DNA of 64,000 nucleotides from Umezawaea sp049997955 (lineage in GTDB: Bacteria > Actinomycetota > Actinomycetes > Mycobacteriales > Pseudonocardiaceae): assembly GCA_049997955.1 (NCBI GenBank), contig JAEBDY010000005.1, positions 248,001 through 312,000 on the forward strand, read 5' to 3'. Made by a program: the position numbers and the translations under genes. The notes beneath the pieces were generated by a model. The model was not told the DNA's origin. It did not search any database and worked only from the letters and a program-made list of their open reading frames with translations. The first letter of the stretch is position 1; every line of letters begins with the position of its first letter. Below are positions 48,791 through 59,711 of this stretch, one piece after another.

Positions 48791-49735
48791 TTAGGGGGCT
48801 TCGAACAGGGTGCTTACCGACTCCCCGTTGTGGATCCGGCGCATCGCCTCCGCGAGCGGACCCGCGACGGACAGCACCTTCAGCTTCGGCACGTGCTTCT
48901 CCTTCGCGATCGGCACCGTGTTCGTGCACACGATCTCCAGCACGTCCGGTTCGGCGCCGAGCCGCTCCAGCGCGCCGTCGGAGAACAGCCCGTGCGTGCA
49001 CGCCACGCGGATCGTGCCGCTCTCCCGCTCCCGCAGCCGGTCCAGCAGTTCCACGACGGTGCTGCCCTTGGCGATCTCGTCGTCCAGGACGATCACGTCC
49101 TTGCCGCGCACCTGGCCGATCACCGCGCTGATGTGCACCTTGTCGTCGGCGAACCGCTGCTTCGCGCCCGCCGCGACGGGCACGCCGAGGATGCGGGCGA
49201 AGTGCGCGGCCTCCTTGGCGTTGCCGAGGTCGGGGGAGACCACGACGGTGTTGCTGAGGTCGTACTGCTTGAAGTGGGCGGCCAGTTCGCGCAACGCGTG
49301 CAGGTGGTCGACGGGGATGCTGAAGAAGCCGTGCACCTGCGGCGAGTGCAGCGTCATGGCCAGCACGCGGTTCGCGCCCGCCGTGACCAGCAGGTCCGCG
49401 ACCAGGCGCGCGCCGATCGAGATGCGCGGCGCGTCCTTCTTGTCCGACCGCGCGTAGGCGTAGTGCGGCATGACGACGGTGGTGCGGGCCGCGGAGGCGC
49501 CGCGGGCGGCGTCGAGCATCAGCAGCAGTTCGACGAGGTTCTCCTGGACCGGTGGGACGAGCGGCTGGATGAGGAACACGTCCCGCTCCCGGCAGTTCGC
49601 CTGGAGCTGGACTTCGAGGCAGTCGTTCGCGAACCGCTGGACGCGGGTGGGCAGCAGGGGCGTGCCGAGGTGGGAGCAGATCTCAGCCGCGAGCTCGGGG
49701 TGGGCAGTGCCGGAGAAAACCGCGATGTCACGCAC
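48791..49735 (-). CDS. prs: Ribose-phosphate pyrophosphokinase, divergent paralogue
   Basis: A 314-residue PRPP synthetase making 5-phosphoribosyl diphosphate from ribose 5-phosphate and ATP. Seen are 'DIAVFSGTAHPELAAEI', 'FANDCLEVQLQANCRERDVF', 'PHYAYARSDKKDAPRISIGA' and 'VVSPDLGNAKEAAHFA'. The PRPP loop is 'VIVLDDEIAKGSTVVELLDR', where standard enzymes have a TGGT-type end. The differences suggest a secondary Prs rather than the housekeeping copy. GTG start after AAAGGG. The gene is divergent from a frameshifted LysR gene, 87 bp apart. Confidence 0.85.
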   Translation of the reverse strand: MRDIAVFSGTAHPELAAEICSHLGTPLLPTRVQRFANDCLEVQLQANCRERDVFLIQPLVPPVQENLVELLLMLDAARGASAARTTVVMPHYAYARSDKKDAPRISIGARLVADLLVTAGANRVLAMTLHSPQVHGFFSIPVDHLHALRELAAHFKQYDLSNTVVVSPDLGNAKEAAHFARILGVPVAAGAKQRFADDKVHISAVIGQVRGKDVIVLDDEIAKGSTVVELLDRLRERESGTIRVACTHGLFSDGALERLGAEPDVLEIVCTNTVPIAKEKHVPKLKVLSVAGPLAEAMRRIHNGESVSTLFEAP

Positions 49736-49822
49736 CCTTTCAGCCTAATCGCGTCGAGCGCTCCGGTTCGTGACTCCCACGTCACTTCGACGGGTGGTCT
49801 TCCGCGGTGTGATACTCCGCCG

Positions 49823-50717
49823 ATGGAGTTGCGCCACCTCGAGTACTTCGTCGCGGTCGCCGAGGAGCTGAGCTTCACCCGCGCGTCGCGCAGGCTGCGG
49901 GTCGTGCAAGTCCGGGGTGTCGACGGTGATCCGAGCGCTGGAGCGGGAGCTGGGCGCGCCGCTGTTCGACCGGTCCACCAGGGACGTCGCGCTGACGGAC
50001 GCGGGCAGGGCGCTGCTGGCGGAGGCGCGCGCCACGCTCGACGCCGCGCAAGCCGCCCGCGACGCGGTGCAGGAGGTGGTGGCGGGCGTTCGGGGGACGA
50101 TCAACCTCGGCACCATGACCGGGCTGACGCTGGTCGACCTGCCCGGTCTGCTCGGCCGCTACCACGTGGAGCACCCCGAGGTGACGATCCGGCTGCGGGC
50201 GGCCATGAGCGGCACGAGCGGCCTTGCCAAGTCCCTTGTGGACGGTGAGCTGGACCTCGCGTTCCTGGCGCTCAACGATTCCCCGCCCGCGGGCGTCCTC
50301 GCGCGCGAGCTGGCCGTCAGGTCGATGGTGCTGGTGGTGCGCGACGACCACCCGCTGGCGGGCCGCGAGTCCGTCCGGCTGACCGATCTCGCGAACCTGG
50401 AGTTCGTCGACACGCCACCGGGGTGGGGCAACCGCGTGCTGGTCGACCGGGCGTTCGCCGCGGCGGGGGTCGAACGGCGGGTCACCGTGGAGGTGGCGAA
50501 CCTGACCGCCGTGCCGGACTACGTCCACCACGGGCTGGGCATCGCGCTCGTGCCGGACCTCGACCTGCTGCTGGCGGACGACGTGCACCCGATCGCCGTG
50601 TCCGGAGTGGACCTGCGCTGGACGCTGTCCCTCGCGACCTCCGCGACCCGGCGGCCGAGCGCCGCCCTGCGCGCGCTGCTGGCCCTGGTGGACGAGTACG
50701 TGCGGACTAGTCCTTGA
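49823..50717 (+). pseudogene. LysR-family regulator gene with a single-base insertion
   Basis: The N-terminal helix-turn-helix begins at the ATG at 49823 ('MELRHLEYFVAVAEELSFTR', continuing to RRLRVVQ). The match then jumps to another frame: 'STVIRALERELGAPLFDRST' and the full effector domain to the stop at 50715-50717. The junction at 49907-49910 reads CAAG where CAG (Gln of the VVQSGVS helix) is expected; removing one A at 49908/49909 restores one 297-residue LysR. It could be a real inactivating mutation, a programmed slip (unlikely at this site), or a sequencing error. The last bases overlap the convergent MFS gene. Confidence 0.85.
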
Positions 50718-51927
50718 ACAGCCCGCGCCCCGCGGCCGTCGAGATCACCAGCACCAGCGCCGAGAACCCGAGCAGCGCGTACGGCGCGGCGACGTACTGG
50801 GTGGCGATCCCCAGCAGCAGCACGGGAACGGCCAACCCGAGGTAGCCCGCGAGGAACAGCCCGGCCAGGGCCTCGCCGCGCGAGGCGGGGGAGGCGAGCG
50901 CCGCGACGGTCGAGATCGACCCCTTGAACAGCACACCCATGCCCGCGCCCGCGGCCGCCCCGCCGATCAGGAACAGCGGCAGCGTCGACGTGAACAGGCT
51001 CGCGGTCACGACCGCCAGTCCCGCGCTCATCAGGCCGATGCCGATCGCGAGCTGGTGGCGGGTCCCGGTGCGGCGGAACAGGACCTGGGTCGACGCGGCG
51101 GAGCCGAACACCAGGAACGCGACCGCGCCCGCGAGAGCGCGCGACGGCAGGTGCAGGGTGTTCGCGACGAACGCGGGCGCCAGCGACGTGAACAGCCCCA
51201 GCGTGGCGAAGGAGGCGAACGCGGCGGCGCCCGCGGCGAAGTAGCGCGCCCTGGCCAGTTCCGGCACCGACACCCGCTGCGGGTGGTACGTCCGGGACTC
51301 CACCGCGACGGTCTCCGGCACGAACGCGACGGCGGCGGCGCTCACCAGCAGCAGCACCAGGAACACCGCGTACGACGTCGTCAGCGGACCCGTGACGTAC
51401 TGGGCGAGGAAGCCGGAGACGAGCGTCCCGACACCGAGGCCGCCGAGGTTCGCGGCCGTGGCGACGAGTTCGGCCCGCCCGAGCCCGACGCGCGGCCGGT
51501 GGGTGGCGTGCAGCTCGGACAGGTAGGCCGTGGCGGTCGCGGTGATCATGCCGACGCCGACACCGGTCAGCAGCCGGGCGATGAACAGCTCCGGCACCGT
51601 CGTGGCGAGCAGGAAGAGCACCGCGGCCGCTGCCTGCAGCAGCAGTGCGGGCACCAGCACCCTCCGCCTGCCGACCCAGTCGCTGACGTGGCCCGCGAGG
51701 AACAGGCTCAGCACCACGCCGACCGCGTACGCGGCGAACAGCACCGAGACGACGAACGACGAGAAGTGGTCGCGCTGCTGGTAGAGCACGTACAGCGGCG
51801 TCGGCACGGTGGAGAACGCCATCGCGACGAGGAACGCGAACGCGATCACCCAGAACCCGCGGCCCGCGCCGAGCAGCGGGCGGGTCGCCGCCTCGGGCCG
51901 GGTGAGCGCGGTGGCCGGGTTGGTCAT
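50707..51927 (-). CDS. Major facilitator superfamily transporter
   Basis: A 406-residue 12-helix MFS protein. Between helices 2 and 3 it has 'GHVSDWVGRRRVLVPALLLQ', the family's loop motif A, and motif-C-like glycines in 'LGGLGVGTLVSGFLAQYV'. It resembles drug:proton antiporters. The ATG at 51927 follows GGAGG. It is divergent from the MarR gene at 52151, which probably controls it, with 223 bp between. It overlaps the 3' end of the broken LysR gene by 11 bp. Substrate unknown. Confidence 0.87.
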   Translation of the reverse strand: MTNPATALTRPEAATRPLLGAGRGFWVIAFAFLVAMAFSTVPTPLYVLYQQRDHFSSFVVSVLFAAYAVGVVLSLFLAGHVSDWVGRRRVLVPALLLQAAAAVLFLLATTVPELFIARLLTGVGVGMITATATAYLSELHATHRPRVGLGRAELVATAANLGGLGVGTLVSGFLAQYVTGPLTTSYAVFLVLLLVSAAAVAFVPETVAVESRTYHPQRVSVPELARARYFAAGAAAFASFATLGLFTSLAPAFVANTLHLPSRALAGAVAFLVFGSAASTQVLFRRTGTRHQLAIGIGLMSAGLAVVTASLFTSTLPLFLIGGAAAGAGMGVLFKGSISTVAALASPASRGEALAGLFLAGYLGLAVPVLLLGIATQYVAAPYALLGFSALVLVISTAAGRGLFKD

Positions 51928-52150
51928 GACTGGAGCCTCCTGCGAGTGGGATCGGGTCTCCGCCGAGCGTGCGCCCGCACTCCGATCACGTCCAACGACA
52001 CTTGGTGCTGCTATTGATCTGCACCAGTGATAACCGCAGTTCCAGGTGCTGCTCTTTGGTGGACTATGGGAGCTATCACAGGGCCGCGTGCCGGTGCTGG
52101 AAGTGTCAGAAACCAACGAACTGATCAACTCACTGGGATATGGTTGACCG

Positions 52151-52594
52151 GTGGTGAACGACCCGCTGGAAGATCCCCTGCTCACGACCTTCGGGAACCT
52201 CGTCGAGGTGTCGGGCAGGCTCCAGCGTTCGCTCGGGCAGGTGCTCGACGAGCGGGTGTCGTTGCCGCTGGGGTGGCTCGAAGTGCTGCTGCGGCTGTCC
52301 CGCTCCGAGGGCGGGCAACTCGCGATGGGCGTGTTGGCGGACCAGATCGTGCTCACGACCGGTGGGGTGACCCGGTTGATCAACCGCATGGAGAAGGCGG
52401 GGTACGTCGAGCGCCGTCCGTGCCCGAACGACCGGCGGGTGCTGTACGCGGGCATCACCGGGGCGGGGTCGGCCCAGCTCGCCGACGCCGCGGGCGTGCA
52501 CGCCGAGGGGCTGCACCAGGCGTTCGGCGTCCTCACGGTGAAGGAACTCGCCACGTTCGACCGCCTGCTGGTCAAGCTGCGGGCCGTCACCTAG
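52151..52594 (+). CDS. MarR-family regulator of the divergent MFS gene
   Basis: A 147-residue MarR protein with 'LAMGVLADQIVLTTGGVTRL' (helix-turn-helix) and 'MEKAGYVERRPCPNDRRVLY' (wing). Start GTG at 52151, with GTG 52154 as the alternative; neither has a strong ribosome site. Divergence from an MFS exporter is the usual arrangement for a ligand-released efflux repressor, and that role is inferred. No perfect palindrome is obvious in the intergenic region. Confidence 0.85.
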   Translation: MVNDPLEDPLLTTFGNLVEVSGRLQRSLGQVLDERVSLPLGWLEVLLRLSRSEGGQLAMGVLADQIVLTTGGVTRLINRMEKAGYVERRPCPNDRRVLYAGITGAGSAQLADAAGVHAEGLHQAFGVLTVKELATFDRLLVKLRAVT

Positions 52595-52730
52595 GGGCGT
52601 TGGGCATTGCCTGGCCGAAGGGGCCAAGCACCAGGTCGGCCGTACTCCTGTTGCGTCCCAACGGAAGAGCCCGGCAGAAGGTCCACCGGAGTCACCGCCA
52701 CTCCGCCCGCGGGAACGCCGCCGCCAACGC

Positions 52731-52805
52731 CTGCTCGCGGCGCCGATCGCCGAGTTCTCGGCGTGCGGCGTCACCGCACTGGTGCGCGATCTGCCGCGCG
52801 CCTAG
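52731..52805 (+). pseudogene. Possible C-terminal gene remnant
   Basis: A short frame ending at the TAG 52803-52805 encodes '...RLLAAPIAEFSACGVTALV' then RDLPRA, with about 90% G/C at third positions. Upstream the frame loses protein-like character and no start or family is visible. It could be the 3' end of a deleted gene between the MarR and phosphatase genes. Confidence 0.3.
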
Positions 52806-52816
52806 GGTCGCCGGTC

Positions 52817-53953
52817 ATGGAGATCCCCCGGTACGGGTCAGGCGCGCTGGCCGACGTGGTGCCGTCGCTGTTGGCGGGCCTGGGCGTGCCGGACGTGGTC
52901 GACGTGTTCGGCCTCCCCGCCGCTCGCCGCGTGTGCCTGCTGCTCATCGACGGACTCGGCTGGGAGCTGCTCCGCGCCCACGCCGACGACGCCCCGTTCC
53001 TGGCGTCGTTGCCGGGGGAGCCGATCACCGCCGGATTCCCCTCCAGCACCGCGACCAGCATCGCCGCTCTGGGCACCGGCCTCCCCACCGGCGAACACGG
53101 TCTCGTCGGCTACACCTTCGAGACGGACTCCCGGTTGCTCAACGCGGTGAGCTGGGGCGACCACGGCGCTGCCCGGTTCACCGACCTCCGGCCCGTGGCG
53201 GTGCCGGAGGAGGTCCAACCGCGGCGCACCGCGTTCGACCGCGCGACGGCCGCCGGCGTGGCGGTGCGCGTCGTCGCACCACGCCGGCAGAAGGACAGCG
53301 GCCTGTCCCGCGCGGCGCTCCGCGGCGCGCCCTTCCACGGCGTCCACGCGTTGGGCGACCTCGCCAGCGCCACCCTCGACGCGCTCCGTTCGGCCGACCG
53401 GGTCTTCTGCTACGTCTACCACGCGGACCTCGACGCGCTGGGCCACCTCCACGGGCCGGGCACCGAACCGTGGCGACTCCAACTGTCCTACCTCGACCAC
53501 GTGGTCGCCTCGATCGCCGCCCGCCTGCCGTCCGACGGCCTGCTGGCCGTCGTCGCCGACCACGGCATGGTCGCGGTGGGGGAGGACGACCGGGTCGACT
53601 ACGACACCGAGCCGCGCCTCCAGGCGGGCGTCCGCCTCCTGGGTGGCGAACCACGCGCCCGCTACGTGTACACCGAGCCCGGCGCCACCGACGACGTCCT
53701 GGCCGCGTGGCAGCACGTGCTGGGCGACCGCGCCTGGCTCTTCCGCCGCGACGAAGCCATCGCCCTGGGCCTGTTCGGCCCCTCGGTGGCGCCCCACGTG
53801 CACCCCCGCATCGGTGACCTGGTCGTAGCCGCACGCGGCACCACCGCCGTTGTCCGCACCAGGGCCGAGACCATGATCAGCGCCTTCACCGGCCACCACG
53901 GCTCACTCACCCCGGCCGAACAGCTGGTTCCACTCCTCCTCGCCACCGCTTGA
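52817..53953 (+). CDS. Alkaline-phosphatase-superfamily nucleotide pyrophosphatase/phosphodiesterase
   Basis: A 378-residue cytoplasmic protein of the NPP-like branch. Metal and nucleophile blocks are 'VCLLLIDGLGWELLRAHADD', 'AGFPSSTATSIAALGTGLPT' (Thr nucleophile region), 'VYHADLDALGHLHGPG' and 'LLAVVADHGMV', with a late His in 'TGHHGSLTPAEQLVPLLL'. It would hydrolyse phosphodiesters or pyrophosphates such as NTPs or nucleotide sugars. The ATG at 52817 is preferred; the longer frame passes through non-coding sequence. The stop lies in a 37-bp duplicated segment shared with the asparaginase 3' end. Confidence 0.85.
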   Translation: MEIPRYGSGALADVVPSLLAGLGVPDVVDVFGLPAARRVCLLLIDGLGWELLRAHADDAPFLASLPGEPITAGFPSSTATSIAALGTGLPTGEHGLVGYTFETDSRLLNAVSWGDHGAARFTDLRPVAVPEEVQPRRTAFDRATAAGVAVRVVAPRRQKDSGLSRAALRGAPFHGVHALGDLASATLDALRSADRVFCYVYHADLDALGHLHGPGTEPWRLQLSYLDHVVASIAARLPSDGLLAVVADHGMVAVGEDDRVDYDTEPRLQAGVRLLGGEPRARYVYTEPGATDDVLAAWQHVLGDRAWLFRRDEAIALGLFGPSVAPHVHPRIGDLVVAARGTTAVVRTRAETMISAFTGHHGSLTPAEQLVPLLLATA

Positions 53954-54024
53954 CGGCTCGTCTCCGCCTAATGGCTCGTCTACTGCTTGACGGCTCGCCT
54001 CCGCCTAGCGGCCCGCCTCTGCGA
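53951..54024. repeat. 37-bp direct duplication spanning two convergent stop codons
   Basis: TGACGGCTCGTCTCCGCCTA starts at 53951 and TGACGGCTCGCCTCCGCCTA at 53988, period 37 bp, with the second halves also related. Unit 1 contains the phosphatase stop; unit 2 contains the asparaginase stop (CTA at 54005-54007). Confidence 0.85.
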
Positions 54025-54985
54025 ACGCCGCCCGGATCGCGGCGTCATCAGCTCCCGTAGCGAGGAGTTGCCGCAGCAACAACCGCGCCTTCAACGGATC
54101 GAGGAACCCGGCCGGGATCAACCCGCGCTCCCGCAGGTCCTTCTCCGACCCGGCGAACCCGTACGTGCGTTCCAGCACCGACCCACCACCCGTGCGCGAC
54201 GCGAGGACCACCGGCATCCGGGCAACGAGCCGCACCAACGGCTCCACCCACCCGGCAGGCAGGTGCCCAGCCCCGAACGCGGCCACCACGAGCCCGTCGA
54301 CCCGCCCGTCCAGCCCTTCCAACAACACCCCGTCGTCACCGAGCAGCGCGGTCACCACCGCGACCGTCGCCGACCGCCCCTCGGAGAACGGCACCACAGC
54401 CCGCCGCTCGACCCGCTGCACCATGCGCGCGGCACCCTCGACGACGTACCCCAACGGCCCGCCGTTGGGCGACCGGAACGTCCCCACACTGGTGCTGTGC
54501 GTCTTCCGCACCCGCCGCGCGGCGTGGACCTCATCGGCGAACACCACCAGGCACCCCTGCCCCCGCGCCTCCGCACTGGCCGCCACCTGAATGGCCGCCA
54601 ACAGGTTCGCAGGCCCGTCCGCACCGGCCAACGTCGGATTGCGCATGGCCCCGGTCACCACAACGGGCATGTCCCCGCCGTAGGCGAGGTCCAGCAGGTA
54701 CGACGTCTCCTCGATCGTGTCAGTCCCCTGCGTCACCACGACACCATCGACATCCACCCCGCGAATCGCCTCGAACAGGGACGCGACATCCTCGAACGTC
54801 ACCGAAGCCCCGGGCACCTGCCGAAAATCCACCACCTCCAGCTCGATACCCGCGTCACCCAACCCCGGCACAGCCGCCAACAACTGCTCGGGCGTCAACG
54901 CAGGCACAACCCCACCACCACGAGAAGCCCCCATGGCAATCGTCCCGCCCATCCCGAACACCGCCACACGCCGCCCAACCACCAC
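54005..54985 (-). CDS. L-asparaginase
   Basis: A 326-residue type I/II asparaginase that hydrolyses asparagine to aspartate and ammonia. Catalytic blocks are 'VAVFGMGGTIAMGAS' (first Thr in GGTI) and 'GVVVTQGTDTIEETSYLLDL' (second Thr-Asp pair); 'VVTGAMRNPTLAGADGPANL' and the late Lys region 'RRVRKTHSTSVGTFRSPNGG' follow the family. No signal peptide is present, so it is probably cytoplasmic. The GTG at 54985 has GGAGGG just upstream. The gene shows a lower density of 'ideal' codons in its first third than its neighbours. Confidence 0.9.
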   Translation of the reverse strand: MVVGRRVAVFGMGGTIAMGASRGGGVVPALTPEQLLAAVPGLGDAGIELEVVDFRQVPGASVTFEDVASLFEAIRGVDVDGVVVTQGTDTIEETSYLLDLAYGGDMPVVVTGAMRNPTLAGADGPANLLAAIQVAASAEARGQGCLVVFADEVHAARRVRKTHSTSVGTFRSPNGGPLGYVVEGAARMVQRVERRAVVPFSEGRSATVAVVTALLGDDGVLLEGLDGRVDGLVVAAFGAGHLPAGWVEPLVRLVARMPVVLASRTGGGSVLERTYGFAGSEKDLRERGLIPAGFLDPLKARLLLRQLLATGADDAAIRAAFAEAGR

Positions 54986-55178
54986 AAGCCCTCCAGCTCA
55001 GTCGATCACGCCATGGTCACCCAGCCCGCTGACCACCACCACCCCACCAAGCGGTCCCAGGGGACCGTCCCAACCCGGCGCACGTGCCTCAAGCGCTTCG
55101 TCACGTGCAAGCGGCGGTCGTAGGCAGACCCGCGTTCCGTCGCCAAGTACGCCAACCGGCCGACACCGCCCAGCCGGA

Positions 55179-55554
55179 TCACGAGACCGACTCCCACAGG
55201 ACGCCCACCAAGAGCCCGTACGTCTCTTGCGCCGCCCCCGCGTCGCTGGCCCCGAGCACAACGGGCCCACCACGCAACCCGATGAGCCGGCGGTGGTGCC
55301 GGACCCAAGGGTCGTCGCTCTCCCGACCCCGGCGGTCGAACCGCTCCACCGACGCCTCCCGACCGTTGAGCAGAACGACTTCCCGAATCCCGCCCCGTGC
55401 CCGCGCGCAACCTCCTCGTCCTGCCACCCGCTACCAGACGGTGCAGGACGTCGACGTCGAGGTTCGGAGTGCCGGGGTTCCTGTGGGCGTAGAGCGCGGC
55501 CAGGGCGGACTTGCCGATACCCAACGGGCCATTGAGGCGAACGAATCGCGCCAC
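55179..55554 (-). pseudogene. P-loop NTPase/kinase gene, internally deleted and frameshifted
   Basis: Minus-strand frames carry fragments of one small actinomycete P-loop kinase: 'VARFVRLNGPLGIGKSALAA' continuing LYAHRNPGTPNLDVDVLHRL (frame 1), 'GWQDEEVARG' (frame 2), then 'EVVLLNGREASVERFDRRG', 'DPWVRHHRRLIGLRGGPVVL' and 'AQETYGLLVGVLWESVS' (frame 3). The Walker A is intact, but about 60 residues expected between WQDE and EVVLL are missing and at least two frame changes are needed. The GTG at 55554 is the original start. It lies 3' of no active operon and next to a long decayed stretch. Confidence 0.75.
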
Positions 55555-55585
55555 CACACCCGACCCGAACGGCCGCCCTCCTCAA

Positions 55586-56464
55586 CGTCGAGAACCCCGA
55601 TGTCGATCACGCTCCAGACAAGGGTGAGTAGCGAAAGCGCGATGTGGCCATAGCGCAGCCCGAAGACGTGCGATTGCAATAGCCAGGCCAACTTGGCCAA
55701 CCCGGCCGAGCGAACTGGTTTTGGATGCCACGCCGCACGAACCCAAGTCGGTGCGACCAGGCCCGACAACGAGAGTGGTCGTTCGGCCGCTCAAGTCTCG
55801 ACGAACCAACCGCAGCAAGATCGACTCTGACGCAACGGGCCGACCCACTCAGACCTGAATTCGTGCCATCTCCTCAAACACCCTGCCAGTGACACCAACC
55901 CCTCACGTTCGACGAGACCAAACGTCTCCCGGCCCAAATGTTCGCCCGCACCCCGACCGGACTGCGACCTGGGCGTGGCTGGCCTGGCGCAGACTCCACC
56001 AACACCGGCCTGGCAAGCCACCACTAACGGAGCTAGCACTCGCATCACAAACCTGCGGCTGGAGTACTGACCGCTGCGGATAGTGTCGGGCCGACCGGAT
56101 CAACCGCGACAGGACTGTCCTCAGCTCGAAGGACCGGTCAGCCCTGAATTCAATCCGGCCTGCCAACTCTGCGCGGCTTGTCCACCCTGTCCGAGTCCGC
56201 TTGCCGTGCCCAGCTAGCGGCATGTCTGGTCTGCGAGTCCTGCTTGCCTTGCCCGCCCAGCGGCTTGCCTGGTCCAGCTTGCTGCTCGCTTGCCCGGCGT
56301 GTCCGGTCCAGTTTGCTCTGTCCGCTCTGCCTGGCCTGCAAGGCCTTTCCGGCTTGCTCTGTTCGGCATGCCCGGCGGCCCAGTCCGACCTTGCCTGCCC
56401 AGATCGGATTGCCTGGTCCTGCCTGTCTTTCCTGCCCAAGTTGTCCGGCCCGCCTCCGCGCAGG
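55586..56464. other. 880-bp decayed, non-coding zone
   Basis: No open frame here has family resemblance or the usual third-position GC. Base composition is nearer 60% GC than the flanks. The right part (about 56150-56464) is strongly strand-skewed: the minus strand is purine-rich with irregular 'GGCAAG', 'GGACAGG' and 'CAGGCC' reiterations at roughly 10-20 bp intervals. The left part (55586-56150) shows nothing identifiable. It sits between the broken kinase and the 3' end of the TetR gene. Confidence 0.6.
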
Positions 56465-57256
56465 TCAGTCTGATCCGACCTTCGCGATCGTTGCCTCGAT
56501 GCCGTCCAAGATCACCTCCAACCCCAGCTGGAACGACTCGGTCATGGCCGAGTCCAGGTACGGCTTCTCCGGGTCCTCGGGCGGTGCGGGTTTGTCCTCC
56601 TCCATGCGGACCGCCATGGGGAACCGAGCGGCGAAGTCGGGTGCCACCTCCAGCAGCAGTGGTGACCGTGAATACCACCAGTCCTCATCGGACACACCGG
56701 TCTCGGTCGCCGCAGACCGCGACTCCGACACCGTCCGCGCCGCACCCCGCACGAAGTGCAGCACCACCCCCAGGATTCCCCGCAGCACCGGCGGTCTCAG
56801 GCCCGTCTCGTGCAGGATCCCGGACGCGGTGTCGAGCGCCGCGAACTCGTTGGGCCCCAACACTGGTCTCGCCTGGGACACCTGCAGCGTCCACGGATGT
56901 CGGAGGTGGAACTCCAGGTGGTCTTCCGCCCAGGACGTGACGGAGTCGCGCCACCCGAGTCTCTGTTCGTAGTGGGTGGGCAGTTCACCCAGCACGTGGT
57001 CGTACATGAGGTCGACCAGATCGCCCTTCGTCGGTACGTAGGTGTACAGCGCCATGGCCGTCCGTCCCAGCCGTTCGCCCACCGCGCGCATCGACAGGCC
57101 CGACATGCCGTCGACGTCCGCCACCTCGACCGCCGCGTCGATGATCACGTTGACGCTCAGGCCCTGCTTCGGGCCCGGCCGCGTGTTCGCGACCCTGTTG
57201 CCCCACATCAGGTCCATGGAGCGGCGGGGGTCTCCCTGACCGGCGTAGACGACCAT
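56465..57256 (-). CDS. TetR/AcrR-family regulator
   Basis: A 263-residue TetR protein with an N-terminal extension. The helix-turn-helix is 'MSGLSMRAVGERLGRTAMAL' then YTYVPTKGDLVDLMYD; the C-terminal ligand domain includes 'HLRHPWTLQVSQARPVLGPN', as in the TetR_C group of drug-responsive actinomycete regulators. I chose the second ATG (57256) because AAGGAG sits 6 bp before it and touches the first ATG at 57262. It is divergent from the UvrA-like gene, with two 13-bp direct repeats between them. Confidence 0.88.
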   Translation of the reverse strand: MVVYAGQGDPRRSMDLMWGNRVANTRPGPKQGLSVNVIIDAAVEVADVDGMSGLSMRAVGERLGRTAMALYTYVPTKGDLVDLMYDHVLGELPTHYEQRLGWRDSVTSWAEDHLEFHLRHPWTLQVSQARPVLGPNEFAALDTASGILHETGLRPPVLRGILGVVLHFVRGAARTVSESRSAATETGVSDEDWWYSRSPLLLEVAPDFAARFPMAVRMEEDKPAPPEDPEKPYLDSAMTESFQLGLEVILDGIEATIAKVGSD

Positions 57257-57266
57257 TTGCATCTCC

Positions 57267-57308
57267 TTACGGCATAAAGTAGCTTCAGCATCACATTACG
57301 GCATAAAG
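57267..57308. promoter_or_regulatory. Paired 13-bp direct repeats between tetR and the UvrA-like gene
   Basis: TTACGGCATAAAG occurs at 57267-57279 and again at 57296-57308, 29 bp apart (nearly three helical turns). Both are AT-rich against the background and lie in the divergent promoter region. They are probably TetR operators or duplicated promoter elements. Confidence 0.75.
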
Positions 57309-57421
57309 AGTCCCTGGGGGAAGTTGATGGTGTGTCACCTGATGTGCGTAACCGGGCATTCCGGCAGGTCGACGGGCATCCTTGGTCGCATGCACGCCGC
57401 CATGACGCTCAGGAGCGCCCG

Positions 57422-59695
<2,274 letters not shown>

Positions 59696-59711
59696 CCAGA
59701 GAGGGAAACCC

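Noticed and set aside
55431..56048. Several 80-110-residue frames in the decayed zone
   Set aside because: Poor third-position GC, overlapping in several frames, no homology features.
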